Positions 56,873-64,000 of a stretch of 64,000 nucleotides of DNA are shown one piece after another. Within the stretch, counting starts at the first letter, position 1; every line of letters starts with the position of its first letter. The notes under the pieces were generated by a model, which saw nothing but the letters and a program-made list of their open reading frames with translations, did no database searches and had not been told where the DNA came from. The stretch is from Nostoc sp. FACHB-280 (lineage in GTDB: Bacteria > Cyanobacteriota > Cyanobacteriia > Cyanobacteriales > Nostocaceae): contig NZ_JACJSD010000004.1 of the NCBI RefSeq assembly GCF_014697615.1, positions 1 to 64,000 on the forward strand. The letters run 5' to 3'. The translations under genes and the position numbers were made by a program.

Positions 56873-57826
56873 CTAACCGCCACAACCGCCACCACAGCCG
56901 CCGCAACCACCACCACCACAAGAACTACCGCAGGAACTCCCACTACTGCATGAACTACTACTACAAGAACTACCGCCAGAACCACTACTACATGAACTAC
57001 TAGACGAACTACTGCGGCTACTTGTCGTAGAATAAGCCGGCGGAAAAAACGCTTTATAGTAAGCATCGTAAGCAGTTCCCGCCAAAGACTCAACACCAAA
57101 TAGTGCTAATACCAGTAAGTTGTTATTGACGATAGAAGTTTCGCGCAGTTTGTTGAAAGTGGTTTGAAGTTGTTGCAGATACCTTGTTCCGAGATGACTT
57201 AGGGGCGGATGGGGCTGACTCACAAACCACAGCAGATAAATAATGGATAATACGCCCATAATTATCAAAAAACCAACGTTGTAGCGTCCCTTACCCAAGG
57301 CTATCAGCAGCTTATAGCAACCGAAACTGAAAATCAGCATTGCCCCCATTAAGCCAAATTGAACGTTACGTATTTGCCATTTACCTGCATACAGTAATTT
57401 CTCATCATCCAACTGTTCTTGATAAGCAATGCAGAATGGTTGTACACACTCGGTAGCTAACCACAGAGATGTTTTAGCTGTAGCAGGTTCAGAAATTTTC
57501 TCAAAAACTTGCCGTTCGACTGGTTGTAAATTTGATATGTCAGGATGATCTGATGTTTTACTGAGAGTCTGTTCACTAACTTGCAAATAACCCTGCTGAA
57601 TCAAGTTGAATAATACTAAATGGGCAATTCCGGTTGCTTGAGAACGCAAGTAAGCGATTTTGTAAGGATCTGGTTCAGCCGGAATTAAGGGTAAAGGCTG
57701 ATTTTTTGTTGGATCTTGGACTAAACGCTCACACAATAACAAAGTTGCGATGATAACAACACCATACAATAGCAGAAAGTTCGGCCCATACATATCTGCA
57801 ACGAAATTGTGCAGTAATGTATCCAT
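56873..57826 (-). CDS. TIGR04222-type membrane protein with 8-Cys Ser/Gly tail (paralogue 2)
   Basis: 317 residues. One N-terminal hydrophobic helix (~14-30), [20 protein letters not shown] at ~43-62, IQQGYLQVSEQ, two helices near 160-210, LGTRYLQQLQTTFNKLRE, then a Ser-rich start (SSRSSSSSSSCSSGSGGSSC) of the tail, ending CGGGGCGGCGGGCGG. The tail has 8 Cys, unevenly spaced. AAGGAG precedes the start. It lies 105 bases after paralogue 1. The same remarks on role apply; tail composition here is shifted to Ser, as if an intermediate between the other two. Confidence 0.85.
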   Translation of the reverse strand: MDTLLHNFVADMYGPNFLLLYGVVIIATLLLCERLVQDPTKNQPLPLIPAEPDPYKIAYLRSQATGIAHLVLFNLIQQGYLQVSEQTLSKTSDHPDISNLQPVERQVFEKISEPATAKTSLWLATECVQPFCIAYQEQLDDEKLLYAGKWQIRNVQFGLMGAMLIFSFGCYKLLIALGKGRYNVGFLIIMGVLSIIYLLWFVSQPHPPLSHLGTRYLQQLQTTFNKLRETSIVNNNLLVLALFGVESLAGTAYDAYYKAFFPPAYSTTSSRSSSSSSSCSSGSGGSSCSSSSCSSGSSCGSSCGGGGCGGCGGGCGG

Positions 57827-57931
57827 TACTTTTACTCCTTGTTAGGAACAATTAATTGTCAAAATTTTGGTAGCGGTTGTTTAATTCATCTCGCTTTTTC
57901 AACTCTGCACAGTATTATATCATACTCAGTT

Positions 57932-59098
57932 TTAGCCACCACCGCAGCCACCGCCACCACCGCAAGAACTTCCACCGCCACAGGAACTTCCGCCACCACA
58001 GGAACTTCCACTACTGCAAGAACTTCCGCCACCACAGGAACTTCCACTACTGCAAGAACTCCCCCCACCGCAAGAACTTCCGCCGCCACAGGAACTTCCG
58101 CCACCACAAGAACTTCCGCCACCACAAGAACTCCCACTACTGCAAGAACTTCCGCCACCGCAAGAACTTCCGCCACCGCAAGAACTTCCACCGCCACTAC
58201 TATCTATGCTTGTGCTGGTATATTGTCCCGATGATGAAGTGAAATACTGAGCAAAATTAGCGTATTCAGTTCCATATAAAACGCCTGTACCAAAAATAGC
58301 CACAGGCAACAATATATTAAATTCTGTACCATCAGGATAATCTGATACAGGTTGAGAAATTTTGCTTTTGAGTTGTGTAAAACTTTGCTGGAGTTGGTTT
58401 ATATAAGCTGTTCCAAGTTGAGTTAGGCGTGGTGGATAACAGATAAATTGAATGATGACGAATGAGATTATTCCCATCATGAAGAGAAACCCAACATTGG
58501 TATATCCTTTAAACAAAGCTACGCCAAGTTTATAACCACCTAAACCGACAATAATTAAACTCCCTAGTTTATTGATTCTTCCTGCGGTTTCGATTAGTGT
58601 TGGGGGTGATAGAAGTTGCTCGTTAAGTAGTGATTGTTCGTAGACTTTGCAGTAGTAACTAATTTTAGTTGGAAGAGAGGAAAGCAAGATTTGACTAGCT
58701 GTTTGGGGAACTGAAAAATGCTCAAATACTTCACGCTCAATTGTAGATAAATTATCAGAGTTAGGTTGAGTAGGCGATCGCTCTATCGTACCGCGTTCAA
58801 TTTGCAAGTAACCATCCTGAAGCAAGTTAAATATAGCCAAGCTTATAACTTCATTTTCTCCACCACGTAAATATGCAATCTTATAAGGATCTGGATGAGT
58901 GGGAATTAATGGTAAAGGTAACTTTGCTGTTGTGTCGCTTTGTACACTCCAATAGGCGGCAAACATAGTTACAGCAATGAGACAACCATACAACACCAAA
59001 AAGTTCGGCCCATACATATTCGCAATGGGGTTACTCAATGGGTTAGGAACGGTCACTATCAGCAACATCGCTATAATTGCCAGTAATAACTTATCCAT
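57932..59098 (-). CDS. TIGR04222-type membrane protein with 14-Cys period-6 tail (paralogue 1)
   Basis: 388 residues, first gene of the operon. N-terminal helices ~4-18 and ~28-52, [20 protein letters not shown] at ~66-85, [11 protein letters not shown], helices near 185-235, then a region [18 protein letters not shown], and the tail from ~300. The tail consists of units GGGSSC (11 copies or so) and SSGSSC (3), with a final GGGGGC GGG: 14 Cys spaced exactly 6 apart. The start follows AGGAGTT. No signal peptide apart from the first helix. The strict period implies repeat expansion of an 18-base unit and possibly a regular surface for modification or metal binding. Confidence 0.87.
   Translation of the reverse strand: MDKLLLAIIAMLLIVTVPNPLSNPIANMYGPNFLVLYGCLIAVTMFAAYWSVQSDTTAKLPLPLIPTHPDPYKIAYLRGGENEVISLAIFNLLQDGYLQIERGTIERSPTQPNSDNLSTIEREVFEHFSVPQTASQILLSSLPTKISYYCKVYEQSLLNEQLLSPPTLIETAGRINKLGSLIIVGLGGYKLGVALFKGYTNVGFLFMMGIISFVIIQFICYPPRLTQLGTAYINQLQQSFTQLKSKISQPVSDYPDGTEFNILLPVAIFGTGVLYGTEYANFAQYFTSSSGQYTSTSIDSSGGGSSCGGGSSCGGGSSCSSGSSCGGGSSCGGGSSCGGGSSCGGGSSCSSGSSCGGGSSCSSGSSCGGGSSCGGGSSCGGGGGCGGG
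57935..58190 (-). repeat. 18-base coding tandem repeat of the Cys tail
   Basis: On the plus strand units like CCGCCACCACAGGAACTT and CCACTACTGCAAGAACTT follow each other 13-14 times. Codon choice varies between copies (TGC/TGT for Cys, TCT/TCC for Ser), so the array is not brand new although its length is likely to change. Confidence 0.88.
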
Positions 59099-59199
59099 TG
59101 CTAAAATTCAACTCCTGATACTTTCAGAATTGAGTCTATTCAGCAACCGCTACAATTTCCGACAAGCTTTTTACGTAAAATTTTAGAAAAGTTTAATTT

Positions 59200-59991
59200 T
59201 TACTCGCCACTTTTAATTCTCAATTTTGTCCCACATCTTTTACAAAAAGTCGCATCTAAATCATGAAAAGCTAACCCACAACCGGAACATACCGTTTCTA
59301 CCTGATTAGCATTTTTTACCAACCGCTTAATTAAATCTCCCACTTGCCAAGGAATTAAGGTGACACCTGTTAAAATCATCAAGACTGTCAACAACCTTCC
59401 TGCTTCCGAAATTGGTGTGACATCCCCAAACCCGACAGTCGTCATCGTGACAACAGAAAAATAAAACGCATCCAAAAATGTAGTGTAAACTTGCGGATTG
59501 ACTGGATGTTCAACTTGATAAATTAACCCAGAATAAATAAAAATAATTGCAAATAATGTAAACAATATCCGCACGAAGATTAAACTATCTTCGCTGCTGA
59601 CACTGGCAAACAAAAATTTCTGATCAATAAACCTAATTAATCTTAAAATCCGAAACCATCTCAGCAGGCGAATAAAACTGATATCTACTGCACCAAGAAA
59701 AAATGGCAATATCGCCATTAAATCTAAAATTGCATAAAAACTAAAAATATATTTCAGCTTGTTTTCGGCACTCCAGAGGCGAATTATATACTCTACTGCA
59801 AAAATTACCAAAATAGCAGTATCAATAAAATCAAGCTGTAATCTAATATTATAAGGAATATTATAAGTTTGGGCAACAAAAATGCCTGACGAAATTAGCA
59901 CTAAAGCTGCAATTGTCAGATTAATCAATTTTCCAGTAGGTGTTTCCAAGTCTGTTAAGTAAAATTCTGTTTTTTCTCTACTTATTAACAT
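59200..59991 (-). CDS. Voltage-gated-type potassium channel with C-terminal zinc ribbon
   Basis: 263 residues with six hydrophobic helices and a pore loop. Seen: helix S4-like RLLRWFRILRLIRFID with repeated Arg/Lys (~108-123), VVTMTTVGFGDVTP selectivity filter (~178-192; TVGFGD), then the S6 helix. After it, residues ~235-260 hold CSGCGLAFHDLDATFCKRCG, a four-Cys zinc ribbon that replaces the usual RCK or cyclic-nucleotide domain. Probably a K+ channel in the plasma membrane; gating by voltage is suggested by the charged S4. It lies 101 bases upstream of the Cys-tail operon on the same strand, so read-through is possible. Confidence 0.9.
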   Translation of the reverse strand: MLISREKTEFYLTDLETPTGKLINLTIAALVLISSGIFVAQTYNIPYNIRLQLDFIDTAILVIFAVEYIIRLWSAENKLKYIFSFYAILDLMAILPFFLGAVDISFIRLLRWFRILRLIRFIDQKFLFASVSSEDSLIFVRILFTLFAIIFIYSGLIYQVEHPVNPQVYTTFLDAFYFSVVTMTTVGFGDVTPISEAGRLLTVLMILTGVTLIPWQVGDLIKRLVKNANQVETVCSGCGLAFHDLDATFCKRCGTKLRIKSGE

Positions 59992-60075
59992 ATTTTTTCG
60001 ACCTTTAAAAATTTCACTGAATTTTAATCTCTGTGGAATATGATTGAGTCTGATTTTTGACTATTAATAACAACA

Positions 60076-60507
60076 ATGAACCAAGAATATTTTATGCGTT
60101 TAGCTCTGGAAGCTGCCAAAAAAGGTGATTGGCCTTATGGTGCGGTAATTGTCAAGGATGACGAAGTTGCTGCGGTAGCATATAATACGGTGCAAACAGA
60201 TAGTGACCCATCTGCACATGCAGAAATAAATGTGATTCGCAAATTAACAACTAAACTCAAAAAACCTTCTTTAGAAGGTTACAGCATATATACAACTTGT
60301 GAACCTTGTCCGATGTGTGCAACAGCTTGTGTGTGGACAGGTATATCAGAAATTATCTATGGTGTTTCGATTCAAGATTTAATCTCGATAAACCAGTCAC
60401 AGATTCATATTTTTTGCGAAGAAATCATAGCCAAGTCCTTTAGAAATATCAAGGTGACAAAAGGTGTTTTAAAAGATGAATGTTTGGCTTTATTTATACA
60501 AAATTAA
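60076..60507 (+). CDS. Nucleoside/guanine deaminase-family protein
   Basis: 143 residues of the cytidine/deoxycytidylate deaminase superfamily. Zinc site: HAEINVIRKL near 54 (H-A-E) and CEPCPMCATACVW near 76 (P-C-x2-C), ligands complete. The sequence WPYGAVIVKDDEVAAVAYNT and size are closest to guanine deaminase/nucleoside deaminase of the GuaD type rather than tRNA-A34 deaminase TadA, though the two are hard to separate by eye. Cytoplasmic. It is divergent from the channel gene; next gene follows by 25 bases. Confidence 0.88.
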   Translation: MNQEYFMRLALEAAKKGDWPYGAVIVKDDEVAAVAYNTVQTDSDPSAHAEINVIRKLTTKLKKPSLEGYSIYTTCEPCPMCATACVWTGISEIIYGVSIQDLISINQSQIHIFCEEIIAKSFRNIKVTKGVLKDECLALFIQN

Positions 60508-60532
60508 TTATTTTAATAGTGTCAGGTGCTAA

Positions 60533-60850
60533 ATGTCGAAAATAATTGGTTTAGACGGATTAACGGTAGCAGAAGTCAATCAAGAGTTAGCCAATGGTGC
60601 TAAGTTTATTGTTTTTCTTTATTGCTTTTCGATAGTCATTTTGACTTTTAAACGTAGTTCTAATATCTATTTTATTAAATCTGATGATAAGACTCTGAAA
60701 AAAAGCTTAAAATTCACTTTAATTTCTCTATTTTTCGGCTGGTGGGGTATACCTTGGGGTATTATCTATACAATTCAATCTCTGTTGACAAATTTTCGAG
60801 GTGGTAAAGATGTCACGCCACAAGTAATGTCGGCGTTACGACAACCATGA
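60533..60850 (+). CDS. Small two-helix membrane protein
   Basis: 105 residues. Two hydrophobic helices, FIVFLYCFSIVILTF (~28-42) and FTLISLFFGWWGIPWGIIYT (~63-82), separated by a Lys-rich loop; conserved-looking FFGWWGIPWG motif. Cytoplasmic ends charged. Follows the deaminase gene by 25 bases, so probably co-transcribed. I do not recognise a named family; similar GWWGIPWG proteins are found in many bacteria as unknowns. Confidence 0.7.
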   Translation: MSKIIGLDGLTVAEVNQELANGAKFIVFLYCFSIVILTFKRSSNIYFIKSDDKTLKKSLKFTLISLFFGWWGIPWGIIYTIQSLLTNFRGGKDVTPQVMSALRQP

Positions 60851-60870
60851 TTTTGAGATGAATTGATATG

Positions 60871-61533
60871 TTAATCAGACTCATTTAAATAAGATAGAAA
60901 GGTATTAGCGATGATAGCAGCCTGAGTGCGATCGCGCAAACTCAAGCGATTTAAAATATTCGTGACGTGATTTTTTACCGTCCCTTCCGAAATATATAAT
61001 TCTTGGGCAATTTCGCGGTTACTCGCACCTGTCGCAATTAACTTTAAAACCTCTTTTTCTCTGGGCGTGAGTTCAGTTAAACTCGGTGGAATAGGTTCTG
61101 ATGGTGTTGAGATACCATGCGGAAACTGATTTAAGAGTTTCTGCACAATTCCTGGCCCCAATTGAGTATAACCTTTGTAAACAGCGCGAATTGCCACTGC
61201 TAATTCTTCTGAGGGTGTATCTTTGAGTAAATAACCCATTGCACCATATTGTAATGCAGCCGAAACATATTCATCATTATCAAAAGTTGTCAGTACTAAA
61301 ATTTTGATATTTTCATAATGTTGATGAATTTCTTTGGTAGCTGCAACTCCATCCATAATGGGCATTCTAATATCCATTAATACCACATCTGGTTGCAATT
61401 TTGCGGCTAATTCCACAGCGATTTTACCATTTTCCGCTTCGCCAACAATTTCTAAATCTGCTTCCAATTTCAATAATTCTTTTAGCCCTTGGCGGATTAA
61501 GTTTTGGTCATCTACTAATAATACTTTAATCAT
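60871..61533 (-). CDS. NarL/LuxR-type response regulator
   Basis: 220 residues. Receiver domain with DDQ near 8, phosphorylated Asp54 (VVLMDIRMP), TTFD near 84 and Lys in LLKDTPSEE near 104; then a LuxR-type helix-turn-helix [20 protein letters not shown] near 153 and [13 protein letters not shown] near 187. DNA-binding transcription factor activated by phosphorylation. Start overlaps the stop of the kinase by four bases (ATGA), so they form one two-component unit. Target genes are likely near, e.g. the Spy-like gene on the other side of the kinase. Confidence 0.94.
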   Translation of the reverse strand: MIKVLLVDDQNLIRQGLKELLKLEADLEIVGEAENGKIAVELAAKLQPDVVLMDIRMPIMDGVAATKEIHQHYENIKILVLTTFDNDEYVSAALQYGAMGYLLKDTPSEELAVAIRAVYKGYTQLGPGIVQKLLNQFPHGISTPSEPIPPSLTELTPREKEVLKLIATGASNREIAQELYISEGTVKNHVTNILNRLSLRDRTQAAIIANTFLSYLNESD

Positions 61534-62744
61534 GGCATTAAACTCAATAAAGGAATATCAACGGTAATTTGACAGCCAAAATTAGGACTAGTATGAATAT
61601 TAAATTCCCCTCCTAATGCTAAAGTGCGATCGCGCATACTTTGTAAGCCAAAACCAGTGGTATTTTGCTGAATATCAAACCCTCTGCCATTATCTTGCAC
61701 CATCAACCGTAAACTATTTTTATTACTAGTGAGGGCGATGATGACTTCTGTTGCTTGTGCATGTTTAGAAATATTGGTCAATGATTCTTGAATAATCCGA
61801 TACAAGGCAATATTAATATCTGATGGCGGAGGATAATCTAAATTAATAAAACAACGTGGACTGATATTATTAGCACGGTGAAAATCTTCTAAAAGTACAG
61901 ATATTGCCTGTTCTAAAGTTTTTTCTTGCAAAGGATTAGCCCGCATCGTCGAAACTGACTGACGCACATCTTTTAAAGCTTTAGAACCTAATTCTTTGGC
62001 TCTAGCTAAAAATGTTTGGGCTTTTTCTGGGTTAGCATTCCATAATTTTAAAGCTGTTTCTAATTGTAAATTTAAAGCAGTTAAAGAATGTCCTAAAGAA
62101 TCATGAATTTCTCGCGCGATGCGGGTGCGTTCTTCTAAAGTGGCTTGATTTTCAATTCGCAAAGCATATTGGCGGAGTTTATCATTAGCGATCGCTAGTT
62201 TTTCTCGACTCTGCCGTTCAGCTAAAACTGTATTCATTAATAATAAAACGAAAACCAAACTTAAACCAAATAATAATGCTGTGTTGAATGTAATAAAACG
62301 AAATCTCTCTTGGGCTTGTGGCGGTAAAGACTTGGGTAAACGAGAATTTAAGGTAATTAAAAATAAGCTAAAAGATAAACCCGTTACAACTAAACGCCCT
62401 GGTAATTGAAAAATTAAACAACTACGGGTGACTAAAATTAAATAAATAAATGGAAACAACCGCGCCACTCTACCACCAAACATCCCCGTAATAAATAACA
62501 ATAAAATTTCAATACTCGTGTAAATTATTTTATTTATCGGTTTATCTGTGGGTATTCTTAAACCCATCACACCAAAGATAATTAAACAACCAATAGTCAG
62601 TTCAGGAAATTGATTGGCATAATTAGCAAAGCGTGGTGAAGGGTCAGGAAAGGTAGATGATGAAATAGCAAGAGTAAGCAATATCCATTCTAAATACAGT
62701 AAAAACCGAAAGGGATGATTGTGAATTTGAATAGGTTCATTCAT
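61530..62744 (-). CDS. NarL-family (HisKA_3) sensor histidine kinase
   Basis: 404 residues. Five or six hydrophobic segments in the first ~190 residues (membrane-embedded sensor, no large periplasmic loop), then a coiled-coil linker, the HisKA_3 box [20 protein letters not shown] near 208 with phospho-His, and an ATPase domain with [14 protein letters not shown] (N box) and DNGRGFDI / [10 protein letters not shown] (G boxes). Short membrane-embedded sensors of this LiaS/DesK-like build tend to sense membrane state or envelope stress. Coupled with the overlapping regulator gene; divergent from the Spy-like gene. Confidence 0.93.
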   Translation of the reverse strand: MNEPIQIHNHPFRFLLYLEWILLTLAISSSTFPDPSPRFANYANQFPELTIGCLIIFGVMGLRIPTDKPINKIIYTSIEILLLFITGMFGGRVARLFPFIYLILVTRSCLIFQLPGRLVVTGLSFSLFLITLNSRLPKSLPPQAQERFRFITFNTALLFGLSLVFVLLLMNTVLAERQSREKLAIANDKLRQYALRIENQATLEERTRIAREIHDSLGHSLTALNLQLETALKLWNANPEKAQTFLARAKELGSKALKDVRQSVSTMRANPLQEKTLEQAISVLLEDFHRANNISPRCFINLDYPPPSDINIALYRIIQESLTNISKHAQATEVIIALTSNKNSLRLMVQDNGRGFDIQQNTTGFGLQSMRDRTLALGGEFNIHTSPNFGCQITVDIPLLSLMP

Positions 62745-62964
62745 AGCAATATCAGATTTATAGCGTTAGTAGAAAAGGGCGAGATTATACTTAATCCCGC
62801 CTGTTGTTGTCACTTGAAATTACTAGTTATTGTTACTCAAATCACAGAAAAATAAAGCATGACTAAAGTCATGGGTGTAACCATGACTTTCTCCTCATGT
62901 GATTAGCAAGAGTAAATTCCTATGATGATGGCATCCTCAAACGGAACAGAAAACAAGCTACAAA
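62745..62964. promoter_or_regulatory. Divergent promoter region with hairpin
   Basis: 220 bases between the kinase and the Spy-like gene. Contains AAAGTCATGG (62865-62874), loop GTGTAA, CCATGACTTT (62881-62890), a perfect 10-base dyad. It could be an operator for the NarL-type regulator or a leader hairpin. Confidence 0.5.
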
Positions 62965-63486
62965 ATGAAACTCAAATCATTATCATTCATTGCTGGTGCG
63001 ATCGCTCTAACTCTGACCACAACTTCCTTAGCTGTAAAAGCTCAAGCCTTCTCCCATTCTCCTCTGTTAGTAGCCCAAGCAGAAGGACAAGGCCGTTGGC
63101 AAGGTAAAAAAGGCCCTTGGGCAGAATTAGGTTTAACTGACGCACAAAAGAGCCAAATTGAGCAAATTCAACGCAACACCCGCACTCAAATTGAAAACGT
63201 TTTCACCCCAGAACAAAAGGCAAAAATCAAAGCAGCAATAGAAGCACGCCGCGCCGAAAGACAAGCAAACCAAGGTCAACCAGGACAGCGTGCTGGCCGC
63301 AGAGGTGGTAAGGATTTTGCTGATTTGAACTTAACCGAAGCGCAAAAAACCCAAATCCGGCAAATACGTGAATCTTCTAAACAACAAATTGAAGCAGTTT
63401 TAACTCCCGAACAAAGAACAAAACTTCAGCAATTACGCCAAGAAGGTAAAGAACGTCGTCAACAACGCCGTCAACCCAATAGCTAA
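62965..63486 (+). CDS. Spy/CpxP-family (LTXXQ) periplasmic protein
   Basis: 173 residues. Signal peptide (KLKSLSFIAGAIALTLTTTS, cleavage near AQAFS). Two LTxxQ motifs: LGLTDAQKSQIEQIQRNTR near 51 and LNLTEAQKTQIRQIRESSK near 118, each followed by VLTPEQ/VFTPEQ. Helical, basic, Gln/Arg-rich, as in Spy and CpxP, which are envelope stress chaperones and adaptor inhibitors of CpxA. The gene is divergent from a two-component pair with a dyad between, the same type of arrangement as CpxP/CpxRA, so regulation by that system is plausible. Length and tail are typical of cyanobacterial members. Confidence 0.9.
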   Translation: MKLKSLSFIAGAIALTLTTTSLAVKAQAFSHSPLLVAQAEGQGRWQGKKGPWAELGLTDAQKSQIEQIQRNTRTQIENVFTPEQKAKIKAAIEARRAERQANQGQPGQRAGRRGGKDFADLNLTEAQKTQIRQIRESSKQQIEAVLTPEQRTKLQQLRQEGKERRQQRRQPNS

Positions 63487-63546
63487 TTCTGGCAAATCAG
63501 CCTTGAAATTGAGAGCCACAACAATAACTACTTACAAGGTTATTTT

Positions 63547-63846
63547 ATGAACCGCTTTACCTATGCTGTTATATGTGCTGTTGCTGTTTTCTTGCCTACC
63601 GTAGCATCTGCTGGCGAAATTCATGCGCGGGAAGTTCATCAGCAGCAGCGCATCTATCACGGTGTTAAAAATGGCTCAATCAACAGAGCAGAATTACGGC
63701 AATTAGAACGGCGAGAAGCATCCCTAGAAGCTGCCAGAAGACGGGATATTCGTAGTGACGGACACCTAACTCCTCAAGAAAGAAGACAACTCAACCGCCG
63801 CCAAAATCGTCTCTCTCGTACCATCTACCGCGATAAGCACGACTAG
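63547..63846 (+). CDS. Small exported basic protein, helical
   Basis: 99 residues. Clear signal peptide (RFTYAVICAVAVFLPTVASA, cleavage after ASA). Mature part is Arg/Gln/Glu-rich helical (EVHQQQRIYHGVKNGSINRA, RREASLEAARRRDIRS, LTPQERRQLNRRQNRLSRTI). It contains GSINRAELRQLERREASLEA and DGHLTPQERRQLNRRQNRLS, two related helix starts with a calcium-loop-like DGHLT. Not in a family I can name, but similar proteins often accompany Spy-like genes. It follows the Spy-like gene by 60 bases and is probably co-transcribed. Confidence 0.75.
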   Translation: MNRFTYAVICAVAVFLPTVASAGEIHAREVHQQQRIYHGVKNGSINRAELRQLERREASLEAARRRDIRSDGHLTPQERRQLNRRQNRLSRTIYRDKHD

Positions 63847-64000
63847 TACAACAAGGCAAAAGGAAAAAAGCAAAAGGCAAAAGAAAGAATAGCCATACCA
63901 AAAGCCTTTTTGCAATTCCTGATAGTCTGTTTACTTCCGCCGCACTGTACTAGTTATTTAGCCAGGGTGGGTGTTATTTCCCCACCCCCATTAATACTTT
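63847..64000. other. Right window edge: A-rich repeat and stem
   Basis: GGCAAAAGGAAAAAAGCAAA-type tandem repeat at ~63855-63887. A stem GGGTGGG (63965-63971) with CCCACCC (63981-63987) follows, which may be a transcription stop. No gene seen up to the edge. Confidence 0.4.

Noticed and set aside
56845-57099. Minus-strand Val-rich frame over the paralogue 2 tail
   Set aside because: Shifted frame of the Gly/Ser/Cys codons, overlapping the real gene on the same strand.
57839-58242. Plus-strand frames rich in Thr, His and Arg opposite the Cys tail
   Set aside because: They are antisense readings of the 18-base Gly/Ser/Cys repeat; composition is entirely explained by it and no ribosome-binding site is present.
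1-64000. tRNA, rRNA and known riboswitches
   Set aside because: Reading through all intergenic regions I found no cloverleaf with CCA-type acceptor context, rRNA segment or recognisable riboswitch core; a covariance-model scan would be needed to be certain.

Overview
The window is chromosomal DNA of a filamentous, probably heterocyst-forming cyanobacterium of the Nostoc/Anabaena/Calothrix group. The evidence is the very frequent HIP1 octamer GCGATCGC in genes, moderate GC, many dispersed short repeats between genes, and typical content: a ValRS with a membrane CAAD-like insert, nifJ, clpC, an alkaline/neutral invertase, XisI, DUF3288, DUF6887/DUF6888, Uma2 and GxxExxY genes, a very large hybrid Ser/Thr-His kinase and a WD40 STAND protein. 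I found no rRNA, tRNA, CRISPR array, intact transposase or prophage.

Layout. 1-4.2 kb: a tight minus-strand run (MFS/AmpG-like transporter, BadF-type sugar kinase, a protein that looks like a free-standing EF-G domain IV, DUF1349), then a GxxExxY gene bracketed by inverted repeats. 4.2-18 kb: valS, small conserved proteins, a TPR protein, a phosphoribulokinase paralogue lacking one redox Cys, a PGM1-type ATP-grasp ligase, a zinc-ribbon Ser/Thr kinase, a pentapeptide-repeat protein and an M20 amidohydrolase. 18-28.5 kb: invertase, an overlapping pair of unknown genes, a frameshifted DUF5674 gene, arfB, rsmB, TerB-like, a small photosystem-II-type membrane protein, a BlaI/M56 pair (PetR/PetP-like), Uma2 and comB. 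28.5-35 kb: two related ribbon-helix-helix-like small proteins facing each other, a candidate diiron protein followed by a 73-residue acidic peptide, and a 14-WD40 STAND NTPase. 35-49.5 kb: clpC, DUF3288, DUF6888/DUF6887, a Cu-type P-type ATPase with an in-frame repeat insertion, a 1798-residue hybrid kinase, an orphan MbtH, XisI and a HEPN-like protein. 49.5-53.2 kb: nifJ with an in-frame 45-base tandem repeat. 53.7-59.1 kb: the most interesting locus. 59.2-64 kb: a voltage-gated-type K+ channel, a deaminase, a NarL-type two-component pair and a divergent Spy/CpxP-like protein.

The standout system is the minus-strand operon at 53714-59098: three paralogous TIGR04222-type membrane proteins, each ending in a Gly/Ser/Cys-rich tail (14, 8 and 7 Cys; in the longest the Cys recur exactly every 6 residues), directly followed by a DUF692/MNIO iron oxidase, a DUF2063-like partner and a small DUF202 membrane protein. 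MNIO enzymes with a DUF2063-type partner modify Cys in ribosomal peptides. The arrangement suggests that the Cys tails of membrane-anchored proteins are the substrate, giving a surface- or thylakoid-tethered modified, perhaps metal-binding, polymer. The family calls come from sequence; the function is inference.

A second theme is repeat-driven protein change: dispersed or tandem repeats have entered reading frames without breaking them in the Cu-ATPase, NifJ, the DUF2063-like protein and the GxxExxY protein.
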